NCBI GenBank assembly: GCA_949126835.1
Contig: OX421498.1
Span: forward strand, 33,113,299-33,177,298
DNA length: 64,000 nt
Source of the DNA: Anisus vortex
Lineage: Eukaryota; Mollusca; Gastropoda; Planorbidae
Direction of reading: 5' to 3'
This document shows, piece by piece, positions 38,963 through 50,290 of this stretch (the stretch's first letter is position 1; the number at the start of each line of letters is the position of its first letter). The translations under genes were made by a program, and so were the position numbers. The notes under the pieces were generated by a model that was not told where the DNA came from, made no database searches, and was given only the letters and a program-made list of their open reading frames with translations.

Positions 38963-40185
38963 TTGTATTTGTATTAGTATTTATTCTATATTCGACTCTC
39001 TCTTTCAGTATCTCTCTCTCTCTCTCTCTCTGTTTCGTTATCCCACTCACAATCTCTTTCTTCTCTATGAGCCTTTATTTTTTTAATTATAATTCTCTCT
39101 CTCTCTTTCTCTTTTACACTTTTTTCTCTCATATCTTTACATTTTGTCTTTATAGTTCATCTTAATGCGTGCGTGTCTGTGTCTCGCTTCTCTCTCTCTC
39201 TCTCCCTCTCTCTCTCCCTCTCCAATACACACAACACTAATGCTCCACGCCCAAGCCAATGAAAGAAACAACACAGGCTATATTCAAAAAGATGATGTTT
39301 AAAAAAAAAAATTATTGTAAAATACTTTTAACTTTTTTTTTTCATCCCAAGTGTACGATAACACATAACTTGTGTTTTTATAACATGCAGAATAAAAACA
39401 TTAACGCTTTTGATCTTAAAATCTTTTCTCTTTACTTCAACTTAAGCAAACAGTTTTTCTAAATTCTAAAGATACTGAACTAAAAACAAAAATTAAATAT
39501 AGGTACACGCACAAAAATGTGACAAATGCACTCAGGTTTGAAAACTATAACAAAGCTGTACTATTCTATTATTATCCTAAAAGACCCACATAGGTGAAAG
39601 CACCTGGCCTGCATGCCAAAACACGCGCCCATGTGCCATAACTCATAGATATCAATCTTCATTTCGAGTTTATCTCCCCCTTGCAGAGTTTAGTCTGTTT
39701 GGCATTGTGCCAACGTCCCGCCGTCTGGTCAAAATATAAAAACAACTGTCAGGAAAGAAGAAGAAGGTTGTAGGTTTTTATGTGTGTGTGTTTTAGTTTG
39801 AAGGAGTCTGCCGTACTCGATGCATTTAGCTTGATGAAGTCATTAACGCAGGCAGGTTGAAATAAAGCAAGTGTTTGGCGGGGTTGTGGGTGGTTCTATT
39901 TTAACCCTATTATAAACAATTAATATATTGAGAGAGCCTCTCTTTCATTCCGTGTGTGGGAGCACATATATCTCTGTGTGACTCATTAGATGAGTTCAAA
40001 ACAAAAGTGGTGGCACCGAATGGCAAAGAATTTATTTAAATTTTAGAAGCTTATAAACAGAAGATAAGACAAATACAATTATAAAAATGTGAATATGCAG
40101 ACAATCATATAAATTATTCATATATTAGAGTATATATACTAATATGGATACATTTTTAAAAAAAACGATCAATAGACTGACAATT

Positions 40186-40194
40186 AGAGAGAGA

Positions 40195-40257
<63 letters not shown>

Positions 40258-40258
40258 C
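40186..40258. repeat. GA microsatellite
   Basis: About 70 bases of GAGAGA with GGGA interruptions. Confidence 0.96.
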
Positions 40259-40432
40259 TAAAACAGAAAGAAATGATACAAGGAAAGATGGATAGAGAGG
40301 CCGAAGTTAGAAAGACGAATAAGTAGAAATAATATATAAATAGATAGAACTAGAACTATATTGCAAGATAGATATATAAATAGAGATAATGTAAAGATTG
40401 ATAGATAAATAGAAATATATATAGATAGATAG

Positions 40433-41125
40433 ATGGCAAACATGGAGTTTGAATCCGAAATACAAGTGGGTGGTCAGAGACTCGAGAAAGTCTCCTCCTT
40501 CAAATATCTGGGATCCATAATATCCGATGTAGGATCTAAGCCGGAAATTCTTGCAAGAATAGCCCAAACAACTGCTGCACTTTGCAAGCTAAAAAACATC
40601 TGGCGAAGCAAGACAATCTCACTTTACTCAAAGATTCGACTGATGCGCTCCCTGGCGATGACAGTTTTTATGTACGGCTGTGAAACATGGACACTCACAG
40701 CAGATCTCCAGAAAAGAATCAGAGCCATGGAAATGAGATGCCTACGTAAAATTTTAAACATCTCCTACAAAGATCGAGTTACAAATGAGGCTGTCCGTGA
40801 GCGAATCACCTACGTCATCGGCCCTCATGAGGATCTACTCAGTGCCATTAAATCCAGAAAACTCCGATGGTATGGACATGTGGCAAGATCCGAAGGCCTG
40901 GCGAAAACTATCCTGCAGGGCACAGTGCAGGGTGGAAGAAAGAGAGGCAGGCAGAAGAGACGATGGGATGATGACATCAAGGAGTGGACCGGCTTGTCTC
41001 TTGCAGACTCCCAGAGGGCGGCGCAGGACCGAGACAAATGGCGTAAAATTATCCAACCGTAAAAAAATGGTGCCCCAACGACCCTCGCTCGGGTTATGGG
41101 ATAGAAGAAGAATAAGAGAGATAGA
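40433..41125 (+). mobile_element. RTE-like non-LTR retrotransposon, 3' end with open frame
   Basis: A 209-codon frame (40433-41062) has no internal stop and carries the C-terminal part of a non-LTR reverse transcriptase: FKYLGSIISD, YGCETWTL, RCLRKILNISYKDRVTNEAV, RKLRWYGHVARSEGLAKTIL, then a basic GGRKRGRQKRRWDDDIKEWT. The element is 5'-truncated near 40439 and ends in a GAAGAAGAATAAGAGA tail. It lies between GATA/GAGA microsatellites. The catalytic FADD-containing part is missing, so it is dead, but the clean frame suggests a recent insertion. Confidence 0.9.
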
Positions 41126-41514
41126 TAGAATGATAGATCGATGCATATTTAGATAAATAGATAAAATAAACGATAGATAGATATTCATTCTTACTTTATG
41201 AGCTATTGAAGCTAAACTGCTGACAGAAAAAGAAGCTATCAATATTTGGCATGTAAAAACACACGTCAATATGTAATTAATATTGACGTTTAAATAAACA
41301 AGAAAGTGACGTATCGACGCGCAGATGTAGTAATAAAAGAAATAAAGAAAAAAAATGTGTTAAGATTCCCAAGCGTGTGGCAATTACAAAAAGAAGAACA
41401 AAGATTAAACACGTTCTTGTCAGGTTTCTTTGTAATTTCTTTTTTTCTTCATAATATATAGTCTCTCTCTATCTCTCTCTCTCTCTTTTTATATATATAT
41501 TAATATATTATCTT

Positions 41515-41720
41515 TTATATTACAAACGCTCATCCTTAAAGAAGAATATTGCGCCCTACGCTCATCCGTGGTCTGAGTCTAGTTTTGCATTTTTATTAGT
41601 GTTTAAAATTATGTTAAGTTACTGGTTTTCCCTGATTTGTTCATGCAACCCATCCCATGTTCGGATGCCCCTCGAGAAGAAAGAGTATTAAAATGAATTT
41701 GTTCTAGCATAAGGAGATGA
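41515..41720 (-). mobile_element. CR1-like LINE 3' tail
   Basis: Inverse tail: ACAAACGCTCATCCTTAAAG, CGCCCTACGCTCATCCGTGG, CATCCCATGTTCGGATGCCC, TTGTTCTAGCATAAGGAG. Borders a CA/TA/GATA microsatellite. Confidence 0.82.
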
Positions 41721-41733
41721 AGAGAGAGCGAGG

Positions 41734-41734
<1 letters not shown>

Positions 41735-41827
<93 letters not shown>

Positions 41828-41828
41828 T
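41735..41828. repeat. CA, TA and GATA compound microsatellite
   Basis: CACACACA, then TATATATA, then about 15 GATA units. Confidence 0.97.
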
Positions 41829-42572
41829 TATATAGGTTACATAAACTATTTTATAAACAACATATCAATTAGCAGAAAAAAAGACAAGGGAGGGAAGCGG
41901 TATTATTTTACATTGAATTTTAAAAAAACGGACAAAACCAAATACATGTGTTATTTCATGGCTTTGTGAAATCATTCAAGACAAACAGTGCACCAAACCC
42001 AGTGTGTGTGTGTGTGTTTGTGTGTATGTAAGAGAGATATGACAATTAGATTAAATGAATGTTAGAAAATGTTTCAACAAAAAAGAAAATGGCTTGGCGG
42101 GCGCAGGGGAGATAATAACGCCAAAAGCAAAATTAATTAACAAATAACTATTGAAGGGATTCTCCTTATTTTTTTTAACACCGTAGGACAGAAGCCTTGC
42201 CTATTGTTCAAATCATTAAAATGTTCTATATTTTTTTTTAAATTATAGTTCAGTCATGGGGAAATAGAAGCCAGAAATGTAATTAATAACACATTGCCCA
42301 TGTATTAAAATAACAAACAACAGCAACTAGCCCTTACATAATATTATATTCTCTTTCAACCCGCGGTTCTCATACGGTGTTCTCTCGTTTCGACCTTTAT
42401 TGAATCCTTTATAATTAACCCTGTCAGTCCCGGGCGCGTATATAGCGGAACTGAAGGCAGCATAGATAGAAGTAGGTCGGTACGGGAAGGGTTAATGTCG
42501 CAAAAACTTTGTATGTTTCAGGATATGTGTGTGTTGTTGTTTTGTTTCTGTTGTTTATTTGTTTTTTTGTTT

Positions 42573-42592
42573 GGGGGGGGGGGGGGGGGGGG
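42573..42592. repeat. G homopolymer run
   Basis: About 19 consecutive G after GTTTG; a second G run of 18 lies at about 45583-45600 in the sFRP 3' region. Confidence 0.95.
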
Positions 42593-42799
42593 CTAGACCT
42601 TCCGAAGACTAATTGACCCACTTTCTTTCATAATTTTTCTTTTTTTCACCCAAAGCTCTCTTCCCTGAGTAACATGTCACCTTTTTATTGCATTAAATAA
42701 AAAAAACGAAAATAAAATTATTTAGCGACCAGGATTGGGAGGAGAAGCACAGCTCTAAAACAACGAGACATAATAAGCTAATTGTAATGTATTCATTTA

Positions 42800-43088
42800 T
42801 TTAGAAATACAACCCAGTAACATTCCTGTTGCAATGCTCAGCTAAACATGAAGACAAAAACACTTTCCTTATTCCTTATGCGAGAACAAATGCATATGAG
42901 TATTCTTTCTTCCCGAGTGGCATTCGTGCATGGAATGGGTTGACTGAACAAACCAGGACAACCAGTAAAAAAAACACCATTTAAAAAAACATTAACAAAG
43001 ATGCAAAACTAGACTCGGACCACGGATGAGCGTAGTACTTAATAATCTTCGTTAAACAAGGAGCATCTTCAATATATAAGAAAAGAAG
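42800..43088 (+). mobile_element. CR1-like LINE 3' tail
   Basis: ATTTAGAAATACAACCCAGT, CCTTATGCGAGAACAAATGC, CCCGAGTGGCATTCGTGCAT, GACTCGGACCACGGATGAGC, ending in a TATAAGAAAAGAA tail. Noncoding remnant. Confidence 0.85.
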
Positions 43089-43426
43089 CTGTAATCTCTC
43101 ACACAAAGTTTTAAAGTCCTCCATAAAATAAAAAAGGCATGAGCACTTTTGAAAGTTGTTTTTTTCCTTTTCCTTAAAAAAAAAGACAGTTTTTTAAAAC
43201 GAGATCGCTGCAATGAAACAAACATAAAAACAACACTTTATAATGTATTTATAATGAACATAATAATTAGCATTTACAATACATAACAGTCAAGTTGATT
43301 TATATGAACTCACAGGGAGCTAGGAATTCCCGTTGAAACGCGTTGAGATTTATACATGGTTGGCTCTCTGAGGGGCCGTAGACATAAATAAAAAAATACA
43401 AAATATATAGTCCTATGGTACTCGGG

Positions 43427-43668
43427 GGTCACCGTGCGGCAGCGCGTTCGGCTTACTACGGAAGGTGCTGGGCTCAAATCCTGGTGCAAGCTAGTTTTTT
43501 TTTCCGGGTCTGGAAGGTGTCCCTGATAGGTATCTGATATTAATCGGGGTAAAGTAAAGGCGACCCTGCATAGTACTGGCCATACAATCACCTAGTATGC
43601 CGTGGCCACATAAACTTCACCGGACCTAAGCATAAATTTGGTCCGACGGGTACTTTACTTTACTTTTA
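43427..43668 (+). mobile_element. tRNA-derived SINE, family 1
   Basis: ACCGTGCGGCAGCGCGTTCG head, B box GGCTCAAATCC, CCGGGTCTGGAAGGTGTCCC, GGGGTAAAGTAAAGGCGACC, and the 3' GGTCCGACGGGTACTTTACT tail. Part of the core around ACCCAGCTC is deleted. Confidence 0.9.
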
Positions 43669-44566
43669 TGGTACTTGAAATTATGTTAATGTTTTGTTTT
43701 TTAATAAATATTTTGAAATACCACGTTGGTGATATATACTTCTGTAATATCTGGATATCGTTTCCATCGTGCGTATATTTATCTGATGCTTTCTAACAAA
43801 GTAAAGGGGTGGCGGACGATGTGTTCCTGTCTTGGCTTAGCTCTTAGTAGCATGCTTCAAAACTGAACTGCAGTAGCTCTTAGGGCGCACTGATTTTTGA
43901 CAACAAGGCACGCTTGCACATTTCCTTTGCAATTTCCTGGGGCCACTGTAAGGCCAGAACCGCAAACCTTGAGGAATGTTTGTGAAATAAAAGCATTTAA
44001 TGTACACAGACAATATCTTGGTACAAGGAGCTTTCCAATAATTACACAGATATCATATGTTCTTCCGTTAGTCAATTAAAAATAATTCCATTACCTTCCA
44101 GTGTGTCTGGGAATACCTTGAAGGAAAATTAGAAAAGAGGGGGTATGGTATGTTGTGAAACTAGGCTAGTTGCCTACTTTTAATTATTTTTTTCGGAATG
44201 AGCTGAAGGTTATAAACAGAAGTGCCTATATTTACGAACAATTCATAATGTGACCAGTTTTTTTTAAAACCCTTTTCAGGGTAAATAGACAGAAAGTTAA
44301 ATAACTAGCTACATCACTGAATGGATAAAATGCAGTTACATGGATAGATACTAGGATAGTTATACAGAAAAGCAGATAGACATATAAATAGATAGATAGA
44401 AAGATAGATAGATTGATTCATTGACAGATAAACTTCTATTCTCCTAAAAAAATGTTTCCCTTTAGAAAACATCCCACTGGACAAAATAAATAAGAAAATA
44501 AAAAAATAGACAACACATATATGTTTTTAAAGCCAATTATTTAGGTAGATATTTTGTCGACTAGAC

Positions 44567-44777
44567 CAGGAGGTCGCAACCTACGGCACGCGTGCCGCAC
44601 TTGGCAATCACAGCAATTTTCAATAGCAAACGGAAGACCAGCGCGCGATTAAGCGATTCATTTCTCTTTAACAAGAAATTGAGTGCTAGAGCTGAATGGC
44701 TTTTAGGCAGTTGGCGCGCTGAATAAATTGGAAATCTCAACTAGATCACATAATTATGAAAAGGTTGTTGCCCTCTA
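44567..44777. mobile_element. hAT-type MITE, 211 bp
   Basis: CAGGAGGTCGCAACC ... AAAAGGTTGTTGCCCTC with an internal GGCACGCGTGCC palindrome. Duplication GACTAGAC (44559-44566) and AACTAGAC (44778-44785). It lies 72 bases before the terminal sFRP exon, between branch-point territory and the upstream intron. Confidence 0.86.
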
Positions 44778-44849
44778 AACTAGACTAGTAATTCCTACAT
44801 AGTTAGTTACATTTTAAAATATTTATTTCTTTCTTTATTCTTTCCTCAG

Positions 44850-45487
44850 CCATGCGTGTCAACGTCAAAGAGTTCCGCACCGTTCTAGACAACAAAGAGA
44901 TCGTCCTTCAGAACAAAAAGACATTCTTCAAGGACGCGGGACTCTCAAAGAGCAACCGCCCTCTGGTGGCGGTCATCGAGGGCGGGGCCAGCTGCACGTG
45001 CCAGACCATCAACTCCACCACGGAGCGCTACCTGCTGATGGGCAACAAGAAGGACGACAAGATCATCGTCAAGTTCGGCATGGCCTGGAACAAGAAGGAC
45101 AAGGAGTTCAAGAAGGGCTTCAAGGCCATCCGCAAAGGCAACATCTGCGAGGGCATCTTCCGCGAGCTGGTGGCGAACGGAGTCGAGCAGAAAACTCCCG
45201 GCACTCCGGTGAACGTCACCGGTGGGAAAGACGCGGGAAAAAACAAAAATAAGAACAAAAAGGGCGGGAAAAATCAGAAGAATGTAAAGAAAGTGAACAA
45301 GAACAAAAAGGGGAATAAAAAAGGGAAGAAGGACAAAGAGAAGGAGAAAGAAAAGGACAAGAAAGGGAAAAGGGGGAATAAAGAGAAAGGCAAGTCGTCG
45401 GTAAACTCCGCCAGTCGTCGGGACACCGTGTCGAAATCCGAGCTTGAAGATCGTGCGTTGAGTAACTTCATGAAGGTGGCCAACTGA
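44850..45487 (+). CDS. sfrp: sFRP terminal exon: netrin-like domain and Lys-rich tail
   Basis: Last coding exon. CC completes a GCC codon, then 211 residues run from Met44852 to TGA at 45485-45487. That Met is internal (vertebrate SFRPs have ALRMKIKE here), so this is not a separate gene start. Residues 1-115 match the SFRP netrin-like domain: MRVNVKEF, the CTC pair at 48-50, LLMGNKKDD, the KKDKEFKK stretch and Cys99. Potential N-glycosylation sites are NST (54) and NVT (121). Residues about 130-182 are almost entirely Lys, Asn, Gly, Glu and Asp, a highly basic low-complexity tail much longer than in the vertebrate proteins I know. The last 29 residues return to normal composition. The base composition is GC-rich compared with the surrounding introns. 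The family role is extracellular Wnt antagonism or modulation; a basic NTR domain and tail suggest heparan-sulfate binding (inference). Confidence 0.95.
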
Positions 45488-45691
45488 CTACCTGGCCAGT
45501 CCATTGACGACCTCACGTTTGATTTGCTGAGTTCCACGTGACCACTGCCGCGGGGGCGTTTCTGAACAGTCGCAAACCGCGAGGGGGGGGGGGGGGGGGG
45601 ACACGCCGGGACACGCTTTCAAACAGACTACTCTACAGTAGTTCACCCTTGGATATCGGTCGTCATATGGATTATTATTCAACACCACCCC

Positions 45692-45697
45692 AATAAA
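45692..45697 (+). promoter_or_regulatory. poly(A) signal of the sFRP gene
   Basis: AATAAA lies 205 bases after the sFRP stop codon, inside a 3' region that includes an 18-base G run at about 45583-45600. It is the first canonical signal downstream, so it is the likely mRNA 3' end; cleavage would fall near 45710-45725. Confidence 0.65.
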
Positions 45698-45924
45698 CTT
45701 GAAATTGACAAATTAGACTGACTATTGTGAAACTAAAAAGGATTTAAGCATTTGCTGAGTGCTGTTTTGATACGACCCTGTTTAACACTGAACAACTGGC
45801 CAGATGAAGGTTTTATTGGCTGGAGAATACATTTTCTTTTTTTCTAAAAGGAATTTCTGGGCCAGTTTGACTCATGGCAGATTTTGATGGGTTCTTTGCC
45901 AGATGTCGTACTTTGACGTTAAAT

Positions 45925-46292
45925 GTTTCAAATGATGGTACATTTTTTTTAAATTCGCTGTCGTAATGACGTCGACATGAAATTAGATGTTGCTGATGAT
46001 GGTACATTTGATTTGCTGTCGTAATGACGTCGAAAGGAAAGATGATGTGACTGATGGTTCATTTTGATTCGCTGTCGTAACGACGTCGATATGTGGTTAT
46101 ATGTTGCTGATGGTTCATTTTGATTCGCTGTCGTAACGACGTCGATATGTGGTTATATGTTGCTGATGGTACATTTTGATTCGCTGTCGTAACGACGTCG
46201 ATATGTGGTTATATGTTGCTGATGGTTCATTTTGATTCGCTGTCGTAACGACGTCGATATGTGGTTATATGTTGCTGATGGTACATTTTCTG
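45925..46292. repeat. 56-bp tandem array downstream of sFRP, about 6 copies
   Basis: Unit TGCTGATGGTTCATTTTGAT + TCGCTGTCGTAACGACGTCG + ATATGTGGTTATATGT. It starts about 230 bases past the sFRP poly(A) signal. The first two copies read TAATGACGTCG (a CRE-like TGACGTCG core) and are more diverged; later ones read TAACGACGTCG. Confidence 0.95.
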
Positions 46293-48164
46293 TTAACCTA
46301 CTACTTATTTATTGTTGTTTATGGTCATTAAAAGTAAATAAATTAGTTATATATATATGTTATCTAACTATATATAACTATATATATATATATAGCTTAA
46401 AGCAGAGGCAACTAACGAGTTTCAATTTACCCTGGGTTTTCATGGGTTAATTTGAGAATTTTGATTTTGAAATTAGCACCAGATCTATTTGTATGTAAAA
46501 AGTGTACAGCTCTAATTGTGCCAATATAATTCAAGAAAAATGTGAAATGACTGGGCATTCAACATTTTGGCGGATGGGAGAGGGGCATTGAGCTAATATT
46601 GTCACGTTTATTACTTCCAGTCGTAACGCTTTAAAAAAAAAAAAAAGAAAATAGGCCTTTTAGTAATCCATTTATATAAATCCTGGGAGTCCGACAAGAG
46701 GGTAAAGTATCTCCTAAGCACTTGACCCTGTCTTCTATACAATATACTAATTAAACATTTAAGATTGCGCTAGCCCCCTCCCTTTTTTTCTGGAAAAAAA
46801 AGATAATTGTATATAGTCAAGTGTGTACAAGCTCGTGGCATCTTTTCATGTAAAAAAAAAATTAATTTGTTCAAATTGCGTTTTTAACAGGGCTCTGAAA
46901 ATCGTTGCCAAATTCTTTTGCAAGAGCCCCAAACTAGTAAATGTATATACAAATTTATAGTAAACATACACATTTTGTATTTGGGTACGATATCGGGAAA
47001 AATGATTGTTCTTTATCATCCAATTAAATGTGTTTCTCTTTGTTATATTATTTATTAATTTTATTGATTTATTCTATCAAATTATTATTTGTTTAATCAA
47101 TAATTTTTGTTTTTACCTCAAGTCTAATTTAATTCAATTTACCCCTTATAACTAAATTTGCAATTTTTTTTAAATGTTATCAAAACAACACGCTTATCTT
47201 ATTACAGCCAACTTTTTGGTGCGCCATCTAGTGGAAATCAAATTTGGAAACCAAAAATATAGTTTTGACGCATGGACAAATTTAATTCACAATTCATGCC
47301 ATTGTTGTTTGTTTTTTTTTTGTTTTTTTTGGTGTGTTTTTGTGCGTGTGTTTTTTTTTACCTTGTTCAATATTTGTTTTATTTTTGTTTAAATTACTTT
47401 TAAAAAATTAAATATACAAGTGTATTTCTTTTTATATAATATTGGAAGCTGATTTAAAAATATTTTTTTTTAGAATTTGGCATCCAAACGTAAAAAAACA
47501 ACAACAAACAAATTAAACGAAACAAATCAGCTGCCCAATAAAAATGTTGTACTGGAAAAAGTTGTATTCATTCAATATATTGCACAGACAAATCATAACA
47601 TTGTGTACTTCTAAGACGTAGGTGTCTTATATAAACAATGACACTATTACATAAGGTGATAATATGATGTTCTTGTTGTTGTTGTTTTTTTTTGTTGTTA
47701 TCTATTTCATTTAATGACATGCGAGTTATTTGTTGCATTTCCACTTTTTTCATCTCCAAACTTTCTTTCGTTGCTTTGTTTCATATATTTCTTCTTGCTG
47801 TTCTTTCGCAATTTTACTTGTCTTCATGTTCCCCTGCGTCAGTGTTGTTCCTGAGCACATTGGCTGTTCCCCAGTTCGTGTGTTGACTCCTGGTGGGGTT
47901 GTTCCCACCAGTTCTCGTACTGATCTACACTCTTATGTTGTTCCTTTGTGCTTGTCTTGTTTTCCTTTTGTGTCGTCATTCACTTCAGTGCCGGACATCA
48001 ACTAGTTGTCTGACATATTATTATTATGTAGCTTCATGTAGAGTTAGACTTAGATTTTCATGTCCCGTGAATTCTTTTAAACGACATATAACATCATCGC
48101 TAAATAAAAAAGGTTTCTGGAGTGCTACCACAAATACTTGGGATAATTTCACTATCACAAATAT

Positions 48165-48305
48165 AATTACAGGAAGTAATACCACAAATACAGGAAGAAA
48201 TATCACCAAATACAGGAAGAAATACCACAAACACATGAATAAATACCACAAAAAAAAAAGGAAAAAATACCAAAATGCGGGGAGAAATACCACAAATACA
48301 GGAAA
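48165..48305. repeat. Degenerate AAATACCACAAATACAGGAAG repeat
   Basis: About six imperfect units of 21-24 bases. The overlapping open frame (NTTNTGRNITK) is repeat-derived. Confidence 0.85.
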
Positions 48306-49899
48306 TAATTATATTAATTATAGTTCAGTGAGTGAATTTATACTCTTAACTTTGGTGGACAAAAAAATAAAAGACTTTAGATCCAAACTCGACTGACATT
48401 ATTGCATTTATCTAAGCAACGGTGTGCAAAGTGTATTAGAAAACAAAACAGTGTTTTGACTTTATTGATAAGCAGGTCCAAAATTCGGTATATGAAAAAA
48501 GTATTCGGAAAATGCGTAAGTTCACTTATAAAATAAAGTCTGCTCAATAGAGGCCTATATGCATTCGATTGCTTTGTATTTCAAAGTCTTACGTGGGTAG
48601 ATATAATATTTTCAAGCGTTTATATTAACATCTATCAGATGTATTATCACAATAAATAGTTTGTAATTCATAACAACTGACTTTACAACACGTGCAAACA
48701 TTTAGTTTTATAAGAAAACACAAGCATTTCCTTTTTTTTTTTTTACATTTCCAAACGAGGCTCTACGTTCTACGATGAGTAAGAAGGCCTGCTGACATTT
48801 ATTTATTTTGGCACAAATAAAATTTCGAATTTAAAAGTATTTATTTATAAACGAAACAAAGAAGAAGAAGAAACAAACGCAACTTATAGGAGGGACAAAG
48901 TAGAACGTCTGCTGACTGTTTCTCTCTTCACTGTGATAAATAAACCGATATTTTCCTGTGTCTTCATCTTTGGATTGGAAGATTAAAAAAAAACGACATG
49001 TCGAATAGATGGCAATGTACCTGGACGGCTGATAGTGAGTGTTGTATTACTCCAGACGTTTAGATGTGCTGGGCTATTTTTAGAAAAGCCGTCGAAATAT
49101 TGGACAACAGGCAGTTTAAATTTAATAAAAAGGCTGTTGGCGGAAAGGGAGGGGGGAACTAGAGGGGTTGGGGGATTCGTGAGAGAGGTAAGACAGAAGC
49201 TAGATGTAACAATTCAAAACTAGTCTTCTGGAAATTGTTGTTTTCAGGACCACCACAGACTTTGGCTGTAGATGTATTATTTTTTTTTTTTTTTTAATTT
49301 TGTGATGAAACAACTTAAAAGAATTTCAATTTCGTGTTGTTTGTTATTGTCTTCTCCAGTTGTTGTCGCTGTCAAGCTGAATTAAATCTTTATGTGTTTT
49401 TTTTTAAAACCAAGGCCAAGACTTTATAAATAGGATTAAAATTACATTTGTGATCTTGAAGCATTGTATGTAGTAAGACCTTCACTCCTTTCGTCAGGAA
49501 ATATGATGATAAAATCTCTTTATGAAAAGTCAAACTTTAACTTAAGATGTAATTTTAAATCATAATCTTTGGTTGTTTTGTTTTTTTCTAGTGTATTTGA
49601 TTTTACTATTTAAAAATATTATTTAAAGATACCAAGAAGTTTGTGTTGTATATGAAAATTATGGACTCACTTATATTAGTGATACAAAAAAAAATGAATA
49701 TATTAAAATATGCCGATGTTTGTTGTAAACAAATCTATTGTGATGGTATTTTGTAAGAAGTTATTATGTTGTGCATTACGTGAATAAAAACAGAATTAGA
49801 TATAATGTCATATATATGTTAGTTGTTTTTTTTTTATAAATATATTTTGTTGTTGATTTGTTTAGTATGATAAATGTATAGAGAGAAAGCAAAGTATGC

Positions 49900-50290
49900 A
49901 TTAATAAAGATAGAGGGAGAAAGAGCGGTGAAAGATAAATAGATAAAGAGAGAGAGAGACGTAAAAGATACGTAGATAGCCTACATAGAGAGAAAGAGAG
50001 AGAGACTGGTAAGAAATAATTAGATAAAAAAAGAGAGAGAGACTGGTAATAAATACATAGATAGAGAGACTGGTAAAAATACGTAGATAACGAGAGAGAG
50101 AGATAAAGACTGGTAATAAATACATAGATAGAGAGACTGGTAAAAATACGTAGATAACGAGAGAGAGAGAGAGATAAAGACTGGTAAGAAATACCTAGAG
50201 AGAGAGAGACTGGTAAAGAAATACGTAGATAACGAGAGAGAGAGAGAGATATAAAGACTGGTAAGAAATACGTAGAGAAAAAAAGAGAGA
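49900..50290. repeat. GA-rich precursor region of the 54-bp array
   Basis: Irregular units of GAGAGAGACTGGTAA, AAATACGTAGATA and AACGAGAGAGAGA with variable GA expansions; grades into the regular 54-bp array. Confidence 0.85.

Larger units (their letters stand above)
37631..44849 (+). other. sfrp: sFRP intron, about 7.2 kb
   Basis: GTAAGT...CTCAG intron, phase 1. It contains a THAP-bearing inverted-repeat element, an RTE-like LINE 3' end, two CR1-like tails, a SINE and a hAT-type MITE, plus CT, GA and GATA microsatellites. No additional host exon was recognised. Confidence 0.85.

Noticed and set aside
44998..45252. 84-codon frame overlapping the terminal sFRP exon
   Set aside because: Shadow of the GC-rich netrin-domain exon in another frame.
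47692..48396. Overlapping plus-strand frames of 64-167 codons
   Set aside because: Hydrophobic and repeat-driven (ACCACAAATACAGG units), with no domain or conserved pattern.
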